A stretch of 64,000 bases of DNA. It comes from Paraspadella gotoi. Its lineage: Eukaryota > Chaetognatha. The stretch covers positions 20,412,371 to 20,476,370 of the forward strand of contig CM119269.1 of NCBI GenBank assembly GCA_051294375.1. The letters run 5' to 3'. Positions 1 through 12,200 of the stretch are shown piece after piece. Below the pieces are notes generated by a model. That model saw only the letters and a program-made list of their open reading frames with translations. It was not told the origin of the DNA and searched no databases. A program made the position numbers and the translations under genes. Positions within the stretch are counted from its first letter, which is position 1; each line of letters begins with the position of its first letter.

Positions 1-59
1 CCCCATTCCAACGTTTCCCCCTCTGGCGGCGCCATTATTCTTTAACTTCAATCCGTCCC

Positions 60-388
60 CGTCAACGTGGATGGCACCGTAAGTCTCTGTCGGGATGGCA
101 TCATCTGGCGAAGAGCCGGATGATGAAATGACAGCGCCATCTGTGGAGAAAGAGACCAATCTGACCGGAGAGGCTGGAGTTGTGAGAGCAATGGGAATAA
201 TTGCCGCGCTCGGCGTCGGTGAAGCCATTGCGCTCGTTGAAGGTCTTGAGGTCCGAGAGGAAAGGGAACTCCGAGCAGCGCCGGTCGTCGGTCGAGTGAA
301 CTTACCCTTTGCAACCTTGGTTTTGTCAGAGGGCGTCTTCAACAACGGAGTCTTTTTAGTCGTGACTGTCAAAAAAAATTGGTCTCTC
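60..388 (-). CDS. Possible coding block vii, weak
   Basis: After a TTTTTTTTGACAG acceptor the minus strand is open for more than 100 codons: TTKKTPLLKTPSDKTKVAKG, then Ser/Thr/Pro/Ala-rich sequence and PDDAIPTETYGAIHVDGD. A GTAAGT donor lies inside it near 309. Another frame also looks protein-like, so frame and exon limits are not settled. It is duplicated near 15.10-15.43 kb. Confidence 0.25.
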
Positions 389-815
389 TGGTATTACTTG
401 ATGAAGGCCGAATTTTATAAACAAGAAAGCATAAATAAGCAAAAAACTCTGAAAGTAAACAAATTGTCGTAACTCAAACTATATGTGGAATTCGTTTTGT
501 AGTGAGACATCACTGTTAAAGTAAATACCCGCTTAGTTTTAAAGAATCCTAAAACTCATTATGTTTCATCTGGAAAAATAAGGGTAGAAAACATTTGTTT
601 ATTTAAAGAAAAAACTTTCTGGGATAAATATTTCCAAGGCCAAGAAATAAATTATTCTTTATTTATTGATTTTATTATTATCAATTTATCACTATGATTG
701 ATGTTTTCATTATTACTGTTAATTATTTTGTACATATTATAAATATTGATTATCTCTATTAAGTTTCATCTCCAGAATCGTGCTTACACTGTCCATTATA
801 AACCACCCCCATCTT

Positions 816-1051
816 TCACCACCCACCTTCTTCCACCTCCGTCGCGTTTACCACCTCAAAGATCATCTCTACCACCACCTCCACATCCTCCTCCCCCAAC
901 TTGGCGCGAAACTGGAACTCCTCGTCGCGTCGCCGGTAGACGGGGAATCCGCAGAGGAGGCGCGCCGCTTGGAATGTCTCGTCGACGACGACGACGAAGC
1001 GCCGGTCGTTGTTGTTGTTGTCGTCCGTTGCGAGAGAGACGCTCACAACGC
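816..1051 (-). CDS. Exon-like coding block vi, unrecognised
   Basis: A CTTCCCAAG acceptor precedes 1051, and two lead bases complete a codon with block v. It reads VVSVSLATDDNNNN, DRRFVVVVDETFQAARLLCG, FPVYRRRDEEFQFRAKL. The donor is uncertain, one of several GTGGTG/GTGGTA sites at 820-875. NNNN and VVVV come from short AAC and GTC runs. The copy near 15.96-16.11 kb is frameshifted. Confidence 0.4.
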
Positions 1052-1351
1052 CTTGGGAAGAATTTGCGGAGGAATGAAGATTTAATTTATCAATTTTGTG
1101 TTATCTATTAAGGATCGTTTATGGAATAATGAGAGGGACATCTTTTTCATTTTAATGCCTGTCGATGTTAAACGATTTTACCGATTTCACAGATTCAGTA
1201 CAATCATCAATATTCAATAACATACAAAACACAATGCAACTAAGTCTTAAAAAAAAATTGAATAAAAATAAACAATTCTGAATTTTTAAAAAAAAATTAA
1301 ATGTCACTTTTCAACTGAACCTCCTCATGCAAGCATTAGCACCTCCTTACC

Positions 1352-1596
1352 GTCCCCCTTCACGCCCGTCCACTGCCGCTCCGCCACGCCCCCTCCGAGC
1401 AGCGTCTCGTTGCGTCCGTCCTGCAGCGCCGCCATCAGCGTCGGCGTCAGCGTCGGATTCTCGTGTTCGCATTCTATCTCGACGCCACGATATGGACGCG
1501 CGGGAACGACGACCGGTTGGGGGCGCGGAGGCGACACCGTGAGGAGAAAGTCGAGAGGCTTGCGGGAGGAGACGGAGAACTTGTGGCTTTTTAGGG
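1352..1596 (-). CDS. Exon-like coding block v, unrecognised
   Basis: The minus-strand frame is open from the N gap edge to a GTAAGG donor at 1351. It reads PLDFLLTVSPPRPQPVVVPA, then RGVEIECEHENPTLTP, MAALQDGRNETLLGGG and RQWTGVKGD. It leaves in phase 1, and block vi enters in phase 1, so the two join in frame. The start is unclear because of the gap. A copy with indels lies at about 16.38-16.65 kb. Confidence 0.45.
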
Positions 1597-1601
1597 GGGG
1601 G

Positions 1602-1626
1602 NNNNNNNNNNNNNNNNNNNNNNNNN
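1602..1626. other. Assembly gap (25 N)
   Basis: Fixed-size run of N within coding block v. The duplicate at 16.6 kb has no gap and suggests little sequence is missing. Confidence 0.99.
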
Positions 1627-2276
1627 AGGGTGGGTATGGGATGTCGAAATGTATTGAGTAGAGGGGAGATTGTAATAACATGAACAGTAAAATAGTCTTA
1701 TCCTAATGATAAAAAACCAAAAAAAATTATCCCATTCCTCCTTTTTTTTTTCGGCCTTGTAGATATTATGAGTTTCTCATTAATGATTTCCTCATTAATG
1801 ATTTCCTAACAGGGAATTTTGTGCAATATCTATTAGAAAACTGGAACAGAAAGTAATCTAACCTCGTGTTGTGTAGATGCACCCGTATATCCAGAAGACA
1901 TCATTAACGTCCCCATCACAAACATATAAATAATATTATACTTAAATATTTATAACAAAAATATTTTTAACAATTAAATAAAATCATAAATAATATTTAT
2001 TTTTAAATCTAAAAAAAAAATAAAGATAGTTCAAGTAATTTTGCAATATTCATATACTTCATAAAATGGATGAAAAAACTATATACAGTTTTTTCCAATG
2101 ACGTAAAAAAATTTATTAGCTCTTGGAGAAAAAGAAAAAAATTACTGAGTTGGTCGAAGCAAAAATAAGGAACGTTTCGGATGGTTATTAAATACAGTAT
2201 TATTACAATATAATAAATACTATAGAGTTTATTATTCAAAATTCATATTTCGCATTATTTTCGAAAGTCACTATGA

Positions 2277-2640
2277 TTCGTTCCCCATATCACTACCTGA
2301 CCCCTCCTTTGCCACTTCCCTCCACATCATCTTCCCTTCCACGAACGTCTCCGCCTCCAGCCTCAACCACACTCGATCTTCCGCCGGGGGCTCCCGCCCG
2401 AAGTCCACGCTCGCCCCGAACGGCAGCCCGCCGCGGTCAGCAGACTAAGGCCGAATACAGCTCCGTAAGTGTGCCTCGGGGGCCACGACGATTTCGCTCT
2501 CTCATCGCAGTCGGTGAGCGTCACGGAGCTGGACGTATCGAGCAGCCAGGTGGGCACCTTTACCCTGGGTCCGCAGGGAATGCGGAGCGCGAAAGGGGGT
2601 CGGAGAGGAAGAGGAAGAGGAGACACGGCGCTAATGAACA
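2277..2640 (-). pseudogene. Duplicate of coding block iv with indels
   Basis: Nearly identical to 4412-4773, but small indels (for example near 2425 and 2480) break the frame after the KVPTWLLDTSSS part. It belongs to the internal ~2.15 kb duplication. Confidence 0.5.
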
Positions 2641-2759
2641 AAGTCGATCGTTGGAAAATATTAAAAGGAATCTTTAATTTCACGGTTTGAAATATTAAAA
2701 AAAATACAGAATTTGGCAAAGCTAATAAATTAGGTTAAAATGACCAAAAAATATGAGGG

Positions 2760-2945
2760 TGCGTTTTAAGGGCGCCACACCGCAGGCGGTGTCACCTCGT
2801 GCGACAGCGAGACAGTCAGAGCTTTGGGACTGGCAGTAGGCCCATGCCTACAGTGGGTTACCCGGTCATCCCAGTTCTACATTGACAACCTCAGGGCTCG
2901 AACCAGGACGGTGGGATGGTGCATTTGGCCACTGAGCCACTGAGG
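2760..2945 (-). mobile_element. tRNA-derived SINE, family S3, copy 1
   Basis: On the minus strand TGGCTCAGTGGC (A-box-like, near 2925-2938) is followed by GGTTCGAGCC (B box, 2895-2904) at tRNA-like spacing. The tRNA-unrelated body extends to about 2760. A hammerhead-like motif lies about 85 bases to the right on the other strand. Confidence 0.7.
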
Positions 2946-3019
2946 CGATTTGCGAAAGAAACAGCTTTAATCCATCTGATGGTTGATAGGACCACCAGAA
3001 TATAGTTAAAGTAGGACAA

Positions 3020-3072
3020 ACAATAGCTGATGAAGACTCGCAAAATAAAGAAAAAATTCGAAACATTGTCCG
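3020..3072 (+). ncRNA. Hammerhead ribozyme-like motif, degenerate (HHR1)
   Basis: The core CTGATGA (3027-3033) and the CGAAAC ... GTC end (GTC at 3068-3070) are present. However, stem II is disrupted: the GACTC strand faces AAATTC instead of GAGTC. It is probably inactive, or damaged by sequence errors, because the duplicate at 18049-18086 is intact. Confidence 0.4.
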
Positions 3073-3458
3073 CTTCTAACTCTAAAAAAATCATTGTCGA
3101 TAAAAAATAAACTTTGTTTTCTCAAAATTCAAAACCGCAAACGAAATGAAAGTCAAAACTGTGATACTCGATATCGTTTTTGCAAGCTGCAAAAATGTTT
3201 TCTGATTTTATGTTTTGTATAAAAATGGTTTTGAAATGCAATTTTAATCCCGTGGTGGTAAAATTAAAGATTATACGACAATATCACTGTATACTTTTCA
3301 TAAGTAATTAAATTTAGCAAAAAATAATTTAAAAAAATACAAACCTTTCATGGTTGTTTGGGATGTCGGGGGAAAAACAGAAGAGTGTTGAATCGAGAGG
3401 CCAAATGAGATTTGAAAAGGAAATCAAGTGCTTTTATTTCCCCCCCTCTGTCTTTCTG

Positions 3459-3509
<51 letters not shown>

Positions 3510-4411
3510 GAGATAGCCCATATATTAAAATGAGGGATTTAATCATTACATTAATAATCGTCCGTTTTAATCTCATGTACCAATCTCTTCTTTTACTCTT
3601 TAGCCCCCGCCTTTTGTTGAACTTTTAACTATGAACTTTAGACATAAAAAAAATAGATGCGGCAGCGATTACCGGCGTTTCCGACAAAAAAAAACGAGCA
3701 AAAAACAAACAGACATAAAAAGAGTTGAAAGACAGTTAGGGAGAAAAGAATTTAAGTAAGGAAAGACTAAAAGAGACTAGGGCAAATTCCAGCGGCCCAT
3801 TAATTATCATCTTTCCAATTCAAATCTCTCTTAAGCTTATGACCGCCCGAATTGAAAGCGGCTGGGCTTCGGTTTGCCAAGTTATATCTCTCTCTTATTT
3901 TTTTTTCGGCCTTGTAGATATTATGAGTTTCTCTTTAATGATTTCCTAACAGGAATTATGTGCAATATCTATTAGAAAACTGGAACAGAAAGTAATCTAA
4001 CCTCGTGTTGTGTAGATGCACCCTGTATATCCAGAAGACATCACTAATGTCCCCATCACAAACAGATAAATAATATTATACTTAAATATTTATAACAAAA
4101 AATATTTTTAACAATTAAATAAAATCATAAATAATATTTATTTTTAAATCTAAAAAAAAAATAAAGATAGTTCAAGTAATTTTGCAATATTCATATACTT
4201 CATAAAATGGATGAAAAAACTATATACAGTTTTTTCCAATGACGTAAAAAAATTTATTAGCTCTTGGAGAAAAAGAAAAAAATTACTGAGTTGGTCGAAG
4301 CAAAAATAAGGAACGTTTCGGATGGTTATTAAATACAGTATTATTACAATATAATAAATACTATAGAGTTTATTATTCAAAATTCATATTTCGCATTATT
4401 TTCGAAAGTCA

Positions 4412-4773
4412 CTATGATTCGTTCCCCATATCACTACCTGACCCCTCCTTTGCCACTTCCCTCCACATCATCTTCCCTTCCACGAACGTCTCCGCCTCCA
4501 GCCTCAACCACACTCGATCTTCCGCCGGGGGCTCCCGCCCGAAGTCCACGCTCGCCCCGAACGGCAGCCCGCCGGCGGTCAGCAGACTAAGGCCGAATAC
4601 AGCTCCGTAAAGGTGTGCCGTGGGGGCCACGACGATTTCGCTCTCATCGCAGTCGGTGAGCGTCACGGAGCTGGACGTATCGAGCAGCCAGGTGGGCACC
4701 TTTACCCTGGGTCCGCAGGGAATGCGGAGCGCGAAAGCGGGTCGGAGGAGGAAGAGGAAGAGGAGACACGGCG
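4412..4773 (-). CDS. Exon-like coding block iv, unrecognised
   Basis: A CATTCAG acceptor at the edge of an N gap precedes 4773. One frame is open for 120 codons to a TAG at 4412: CGPRVKVPTWLLDTSSS, then TLTDCDESEIVVAP, HLYGAVFGLSLLT, RVWLRLEAETFVEGKMMWRE, ending DMGNES. It could be a terminal exon, or it could leave earlier at a GTAGTG donor. Entry phase 1 matches the exit of block ii. A frame-damaged copy lies at 2277-2640 and another at 17.28-17.66 kb. This is the cleanest of the three copies. Confidence 0.45.
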
Positions 4774-4782
4774 CTGAATGAG

Positions 4783-4807
4783 NNNNNNNNNNNNNNNNNN
4801 NNNNNNN
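4783..4807. other. Assembly gap (25 N)
   Basis: Fixed-size run of N directly at the acceptor side of coding block iv and at the end of the nested duplication. Confidence 0.99.
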
Positions 4808-5344
4808 CATTGGAAAAGTCCGCCTTTGATTCTCGACCTCATCGTTGGTTTGCAGGTGACAGGTGATCTTTCACATTTCAGTTAATTTTTGATAATTAGA
4901 TAATTTAGTTTTTGATGAATATATTTCCCACTGGTTTGGAAGGTTTTTATTACGTATATTCGCTATTGAAACAATAAATCTTTTATGTTATTGATTCTTA
5001 ATATCATGAAAAAAAAATTCATGCAAAAAGTATTTTCATAGCATTGCATACGATTATTCATAAATAATCGTTATCATAATCATTAGCATATGTATTCTAA
5101 AGAGAGTAACATTAATACATACAGGATTATTTTAAAACTTTGTTGGTGCACTTAAAAGATAAAAAATTGAGAATCAGAGATAAAAGAATTACATACAAAC
5201 AATCTAAGATTTTATTATTTATTTATAATCATTTAAAACTTAATATTAACTATATACTTCACTTCCTCCAAAGCATTAATCAATGGATATCATTTTCAAA
5301 ATTTTCTTGAAATTATTTTTTTCCCCTTCGTTTCTTTACGCAAA
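4808..5344. other. AT-rich intergenic or intronic sequence
   Basis: No open frame, repeat unit or RNA motif was found between the gap and coding block iii. Confidence 0.5.
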
Positions 5345-5690
5345 TTAAGACGACGACGACGACTTCCGACGACGAACAAACGACGCCGACGGACGACTAA
5401 AGGCCGGCGCGACGACGCCGAGGTTGTTGGCGATTCCAATCGGCGGCGCCGGCGGGAAGAGACTGAAGGGAGGATGGGGAAGAAAGGAGGGGAGGAAGAG
5501 TGGTCGAATGTGTAGTAGAGGGAGAAGGCCGTGGGAGGATTGATGATGCATAGTGAAGAAGGAAGAGAAAGATGTGGACAGGGAAGAGAGGAGGAAGCAT
5601 CTGACGGCGAAGTCGACGACGGCGTTCATCGGGGGCGTGACTTCGGCATCGTCGATTCTTTGATTAAGGAATTTCGGTCGTTTCATGCGT
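5345..5690 (-). CDS. Possible coding block iii, weak
   Basis: A minus-strand open frame of about 113 codons ends in a run of Ser codons. It includes DDAEVTPPMNAVVDFAVRCF, then a low-complexity Ser/His/Leu/Pro part, then PPIGIANNLGVVAPAF. The first and last parts look like protein; the middle looks like pyrimidine-rich intron sequence. Splice limits could not be set and its phase does not fit block ii. Confidence 0.2.
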
Positions 5691-5961
5691 TGGAGTCAGG
5701 AAAGTTTTGCTTATTTTAGTTCCGGCTTACATTCTTTTTAAGCTCTCAATTTCATGATGGCAAAAAACACTTTATTTATAAGCAATCGCTTGAGTTTATA
5801 AATAAACCAAGAAGAACAAGAAACAAAATACGACTTGAATCCTCGAATATCAACAATTAACGCCAATTGAAAAAAAAATCTAGATTGACAAGCCCCCCGC
5901 CAAAATAAACACAAATAACTGACAATTAAACCACAACGACGGACAATGTTGATAACCTTAC

Positions 5962-6196
5962 CCCGACCCTGACTCCACCTCTTTTCCTTGAGATTTGAAC
6001 TCGGCCAAGAATAAACGAGTCCAAACGTACGCCGGCGTTTGAGCAGCGTCGCCGCCTGGCCCGGCAGAGCGCGGCCCCGATAGAATTTATATCCGCATTC
6101 TAGAGAAGCCAACGAAAAAAAATCTCTGTTCGTTTTGACGACGTAGCGGAAGGGGATCTGGGAGGTCGCGGAAGGAAGGGCCACGCTGGCGAGGCC
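5962..6196 (-). CDS. Exon-like coding block ii, unrecognised
   Basis: A pyrimidine tract and CCCAAAG acceptor precede 6196, and a GTAAGG donor follows 5962. The 235-base block is open throughout in one frame: GLASVALPSATSQIPFRYVV, later SLECGYKFYRGRALPGQAAT and FGLVYSWPSSN. It enters in phase 0, matching the end of block i, and leaves in phase 1. Product and family are not recognised. Confidence 0.4.
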
Positions 6197-6672
6197 CTTT
6201 GGGATGAAAAAAAGGGGCGAAAGGGATTAGCGGGAGATTAAGCTCAAGCGGATAACAGATGTTAACAAATTTAAACTGTAATTTTTTTCTTCATTTATTT
6301 TTGCGATAATTTATTGAATAGGTTGATTTTTTTGTTATTGATTGATTGAATATTTATTGATTTGATTTATGCTTTGATTGATTGTGAATAGATTGATTAA
6401 TTGATTGTGATAAATTTATTTGATTTTCATTGATTGATAGATGATGGTATGATTTATTGATAGATGATTTATGTAATTACGGTATTTTTTGTTCTCGATC
6501 TGAACTTTCGTCTCTTTAACAAACGCACAATCTATTATTCAATTTTCATCTTATTTTCGTTACTTTGAATTCCGTTATTTCTATTTCCGATTGCCTGCTC
6601 CTCCTTTCTGTTTTCCTCGGCGCTTCTTTCCCTCCCTCCATCAGTTTCCTCCCTCTTCTTCTCTCAACTCAC

Positions 6673-7236
6673 CTTCAACCGGGCAAAGTCTTCTCTCCAA
6701 GACTTCGGCTTCCCACCGCAAACGCCCTCCACCGCCGTCTCCACCGACGGCCCCACCCACAAACTGGGCACCAAAAATTTGGGTTTTTCCTGTCGACACT
6801 CGACGGCCGCTTGTCCAGCGACATCCACGCCACGCCCATTCTCGGCCTCGCGCCGTGGAAGACGCCGAGAAGAACGTCGATGGGCTCATCGTCTCGATTC
6901 GAGTCCGTTGCATCCGGTGCTGCGCCGGCTCACCCCACCGGGGCCGCTTTTTAGAAAGAAGGCGGCATCGGGAGCTCGGCGCCCGTTTGATGCGGAGCCA
7001 CGCCGGCGGCGCATGGTCGAAGTAGGGCGCCGGAGTCGACGCTCCGAGTGAGTTGACTCAACGAAGAGAGTAGCGGCGTCGAGATGGTAAGGAATTTCGA
7101 CGACGACGCTGGCGTGAGTGCAGCCGTGTGAGTTTAATAGAATACGGGAGATGGTGGCCGATGGTGACGGTGGAGATCGTCGGGAGCATGGGAATGGGGT
7201 TGCATGAAGGGTGGGGTGGTGGGAGAAGGCGGGCAA
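6673..7236 (-). CDS. Exon-like coding block i, unrecognised, with frame breaks
   Basis: The minus strand reads as coherent protein in pieces: SRILLNSHGCTHASVVVEIP, then (shifted) APYFDHAPPAWLRIKRAP, then DVLLGVFHGARPRMGV ... SLDKRPSSVDRK, then (shifted) SLWVGPSVETAVEG ... WREDFARLK. The block ends at a GTGAGT donor at 6672. Shifts occur at homopolymers such as AAAAA, as expected from sequencing indels. The 5' limit is uncertain. It ends in phase 0, compatible with block ii. Confidence 0.4.
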
Positions 7237-7239
7237 TGA

Positions 7240-9240
7240 GTTCGTTGTGGGGAGAAGGGGATCGAAGAAGCTAAAGGCAAGAGGAGGGAGAGAATGGAGA
7301 CGATTGGGCGTGGGAGGAAAACATTTTTTTTTGATTGTTTTTTGTTGTTTATCTTTTTATTTTCGTAAGTTATCTGCAGTTCGACTATTTTGTATTTTTG
7401 GCTTTGTTTTTCGTTTCTTGCAGTTTAATTGGATTTTAATAATTTCGATAATTTAAAATACTGTATGAAAAAAAATTGATAAAGAGCCGACGGTAAACTT
7501 TTAGTTCGATCGATTTCGTCATTTTATATAATTCTATACGGACGGGTTACTCATCGTAAGGATTAAGAATTGATGCTGGCCGGATCGAGTGACGTCTGTT
7601 TCGCATCTGATTTGAGTAGAAGGATTTGCGTGGGCTTTTAGTTTGATGAGCATTAAAAATGTTAGAGGTAAACTAAAACTCTTACTTTGTACCTGAGCAG
7701 CACTAAAACCACGATAAGAAATTAATACTAACAATACTATTGTTAAGAATCTAACTTTAACTAAGCCCCCTTTTGGGTCTTCTCCATGGACTTCCCTTCG
7801 AAATGATTTTTCCATTAAGTTTTTCCGGGTGTGCCGGTTCTCCTAGAATTTTTCCCGTTTGATCAAACTTCTATAGTTTCCATCCGACTGCTGGTTTCCC
7901 CGGATTCAATAGTCGTGCGTAGGACACAGATAATTCAGGAGTGGAGATCGGGATATTTACTTGACTCGCTCTCCTTTTTGGGGCATCGGTCAATCATATT
8001 CTCTCGTTTCTGAACATATGCCGTTATTGATTCGCTTGCTGATGAAGACTCGCAAAACATAAAGTCGAAACATGTCCGAATTATAAATTCAATTGTTGTA
8101 ACAACGAAATTTCCTTTTCTCTCTTAAAAATGTTGATCGAGTAAAAAGAAGTTATTTGTAATTTATTTAAAAAATTGATCGAAGATTAATCCTAATTAGA
8201 TATTAGTTATTTGTACCAGTGGAAATACTACCCCTTGGCAGCCTTACGTATTTAATTTTGTTTGGCTTGTTTTAGTACTTTAAGATTAGTTTCGCTTAGC
8301 CTATGAATAAAAGTAAATTTTTTGAAAAAAGAGGCAAATTTTTAAAAATTTTTTAAACTAAAATATATTCTTTGGATAAAATAACAAAATGTATAAAAAA
8401 TCAATATTGATTATAGAATAATGCGTGTCTATTGGTATTTATACATAGGTACTAGAAGCTGTTATTCTTTATGAGTGTAAACGATTTTAGCATTACTGTA
8501 GAAACGAAGGTGAATTTAAAAAATTTAAAATGTAAAAAAAATCTGAAAAGGAGGAATTTGAAATTTGACAACAAATGCAAATGTTTTCGACGATGATCGT
8601 GAAATGGTTCGGCGTTAAAAAAACGGGATACACAAAACGGGGGAAATCCAAATTTTTCTGTACCACAGGGACACCGTTCCTCAAAGATGTGGCTGAGCAC
8701 CCCTTAGGTTGATATCTGTTGCGTCCTGGTCCAAGATTTTAATAGTTTGCGGAAAAATCCTGCTAGTTTTTTTTAAACGTTAATAATGAAACTTTCCCAT
8801 TGACGTCCCGCTTTTTTCAAAAAAATTTGCAATTCAACCGAGTCGACTTTAAAAGCAGACTTTGAAGGTCAAAATATCTAAACCAGAACTCAGAGAATGA
8901 AATCGAAAAAACTAGAAAAAGCGACCTGTCACGTTGACTAGGGAGTGAACACTTTGAATTTGCATGGGGTGAGGGCACTCAAAAAAAAAATTAACGTGAC
9001 TTTGTGTGTTAAGCTACGTTAATATGAATATAACGAATAGTATGTTCCTTAATCTGCTCTTTGAGATATTGTGAAAAGCAAAAAAAAACTTTTTAAAAAA
9101 AAAAACATTCTTATCTCCCAGCTGTATTTCATTTTGTCTTCTTCTCCAATAATTTAGAATTAAGTTTCACATTGTTCAAAACCTTTGCGCTGGAAGAAGG
9201 TTTCGAAATTGTCAAGGAAACCGAAACATTACGAACATTT
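7240..9240. other. AT-rich non-coding stretch with one hammerhead motif
   Basis: Only short shadow frames are seen. Apart from the ribozyme motif at 8039-8076 nothing recognisable was found. Confidence 0.5.
8036..8080 (+). ncRNA. Hammerhead ribozyme motif (HHR2)
   Basis: CTGATGA at 8039-8045, a stem II with GACT/AGTC arms, then GAAAC, the dinucleotide AT, and a GTC cleavage triplet at 8074-8076. Stem III would be the minimal two pairs (AC with GT). The flanks TTG and CGA can start stem I, with a distal ATTGA/TCAAT helix. Confidence 0.55.
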
Positions 9241-9249
9241 AATAATCAT

Positions 9250-12200
9250 CCGTGTGTATTAACAAAAAAAATACGAGAACTTAAAGTATAAAATTCAGAA
9301 TGGCCACAAAATAGATACAGTACGGAACAGATGCGTAAGTTCTGTACATGTAATAACTTTTCCTTAATAGGCATAAATGGCTTTAGGATATAGGAAGTTG
9401 GTCTGGATGTCTGGCTATTGCCATTTAGCAATTTTTCAAATAAATAATCCTAAACCTCTTAAAAAATTGGGTCAAAATTTTTTGTTAAAAACTTGCATAG
9501 CTCTAAATATATTTTGAAATTTTTCTTTAAAATTTTGCTAACTTGTATCAAGAGGGTTTGCTAAACTTCTGAGAAATTATTGTTACTTATAAAAAAAAAT
9601 TTTTGCCATTTTTATCAGTGCTGATATTTTTTGATGGGTCTTTTTTCAATGATGCATAACTTCCTTATTTAGTGAATATTATGGTAAATTAGTAATTAAT
9701 GTGGGCCTTGGGTAGTCCTGCATTGCATATAATTTCAGTCATTTTAAAAAAACTTTGGCACAGGCCAAAAATTTTTTTTTACAAAATTCATTGTCAATCC
9801 TGCTAAAAAATATTAATGCAAAATATTTTATTCTTTGCCTATAAATCAGTTAAAACATATTCAAAAATAACCCTTAAAGCAAAAAATTTTTATCAACATT
9901 TTTTAAAAACTCATTTGCATATTGTTGCATTTTATCAATTTTTTTAATTTTTTTTACCGTAAAAGAATCCATTTTTTAAAATTTTTTTGCGTTTGACGAT
10001 AGTATATCATCAAACCTTTACAAATATACCATCAAACCTAATTTTTTATAAATTTTAATATTTTAATATTTTTTAAATATTAATTAAAAATTATAAATTT
10101 TAATTAAAAGCATTCTGCTAACTTTTTCAATGTGGGGCATCATTGAAAAGAGGGCAATCGAGGATTTCTAAATTATATTAATTTTTTACCAAATTTTAAT
10201 GTTCCCAAAGCTGAGATAATTCTTTCAAAGTTGGTCAAAATGAAAAAAAACACTTACTTTTTTTAACCTTTTATAAAAAAAATTGCGGCTATGATAAGCT
10301 TTGTTTCAATACTTGGCAATTAGGTCAAGAATTGTTCATATTTTGTGGTAGTGACATGTCCAGGAATAAAAGAAATATTATAGTTAGATTCCTCAATCAA
10401 TTTTATTAAATTTGGCAGAACATTTTACCTTTTTTTACCAAGTTTTTAGAGTACGCTAAATGTTTCTTGATTACACAAAATAGAAATGAAAAATAAGAAA
10501 TTTTTAGTACCAATAGTTGGTGTATTAGTTTGAAATAGAAGAAAAACCTCGTTTAAAATTTGATCATAGCGAACAGGGGTAACTAAGACTTACCAACTGG
10601 CATCGTCCATGCCAATCGTTCTTTCAAATAATGTTTTATTTAATACATTGAAAGGGAAAAAAAGAAAATTCGGAATGCAAGTGGCATGAAAGTACAAATA
10701 ATCTGAACATTGTGACTTTGGGACAAACATGGACCTTATGTCTTGGGTAATGGGGGCAGTAAATAAACCTAAAAATTTACTCATTTAAGTCAATCAATCA
10801 ACCCTTTTCAAATAGTGTTTTCTGCGAAATTTTTTGGAAAGAAAAAAAATCTTTTTTTAGTGAAGAAAAAAATTTCGCGAACAGTCTATTTGAAAGGTTG
10901 GATTGACTGACTTATGATTGAATTTTTTGGGTTTATTACTGCCCCCATTACCCAGAACATAAAAGGTCTCATGATTATCAAGTCACGATGTCCAGATTTA
11001 TCTGTACCTTTCATGCCACCAGCATTCCGACCTTTTCTTTTTTCCCTTTTCAAATGTAATTAAATTAAAAAAAATTATTTGAAAGACGCATTGGCATGGA
11101 CGATTGCCATTGGTAAGTCTTAGTTACCCCTGTTTCCAGCATCAAATTTTTAAACAAGGTTTTTTTTTCCTTTCTATTCATTTCAAAACATAACACCAAA
11201 CTATTGGCTACTAAAATTTCTTATTTTCCAATTTCTATTTTTGTTGTAATCAGAGAAACATTAGACGTACTCTTAAAAATTTTGGCTAAAAAAAGTAAAA
11301 TGTTCTGCCAATTTAAAATTGATGGCAGGAATCTACTATAAATTTCTTTTATTCCCTGGACATGTCACTACCACAAAATATGAACAATCTTGACCTAATT
11401 GCCAAGTATTGAAACAAAGCTATCATAAGCCGGCATTTTTATAAAAGTTAAAAAAGTAGTGTTTTTTTTTCATTTTTGACACTTTGAAAATGAAATTATC
11501 TTCAGCTTTGGGACATTTAATTTGGTAAAAAAATTATATATTTAGAATCTCAGTTTGCCCTCTTTTCAATGATGCCAACATTTGAAAAAGTTTAGCAGAG
11601 ATGCTTTATTAAATTATAATTTTTAATAATATATTTAAAAATTATTAAAAATATTTAAAATTTATTTAAAATTAGGTTGATGGTATATTTGTAAAGGTTT
11701 TGATAATATACTATCGTCAAACCAAAAAATTTTTAAAAAATGGATTACTTTTAGGTTTAAAAAAAAATTAAAAAATTGATAAATGCAACAATATGCCAAA
11801 TGAGTTTAAAAATGTTGATTAAAATTTTTTGCTTTAGGGTTATTTTGAATATGTTTTAAACTGATTTATAGGCAAAGAATAAAATATTTGCCATTAATAT
11901 TTTTAGCAGGATTGACAATGAATTTTTGTTAAAAAAAATTTTTGGCCTGTGCCAAAAGGTTTTTTTTAAAATGACTGAAAATTTATTATGCAATGCAGGA
12001 CTACCCAAGGCCCATTATACTAAATTTTAAAACCATATATTCACAAATAAAGAAGTTATTGCATTCATTGAAAAAATGATACCCATCAAAAATATCACAC
12101 TGATAAAAATGGGCAAAAATTTTTTTATAGTAACCAATACTTTCTTACAGAAGTTTACAAACCTTTTGCAGTCACAAGTTAGCAAAATTTTAAGAAAAAA

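Larger units (their letters stand above)
1..3890. repeat. Long duplication, copy 1
   Basis: The copy opens exactly at the window start with CCCCATTCCAACGTTTCCCC and matches 15051-19016. It probably continues to the left, since the match at 15 kb shows no boundary there. It includes coding blocks iv'-vii, a SINE, a hammerhead-like motif and a CT tract. Confidence 0.9.
1741..4782. repeat. Nested ~2.15 kb duplication (1741-2640 and 3896-4782)
   Basis: The segment starting TCGGCCTTGTAGATATTATG and ending in coding block iv occurs twice in direct orientation. Its central part, 2009-2239 versus 4150-4380, is identical. The second unit ends at an N gap. Confidence 0.9.
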
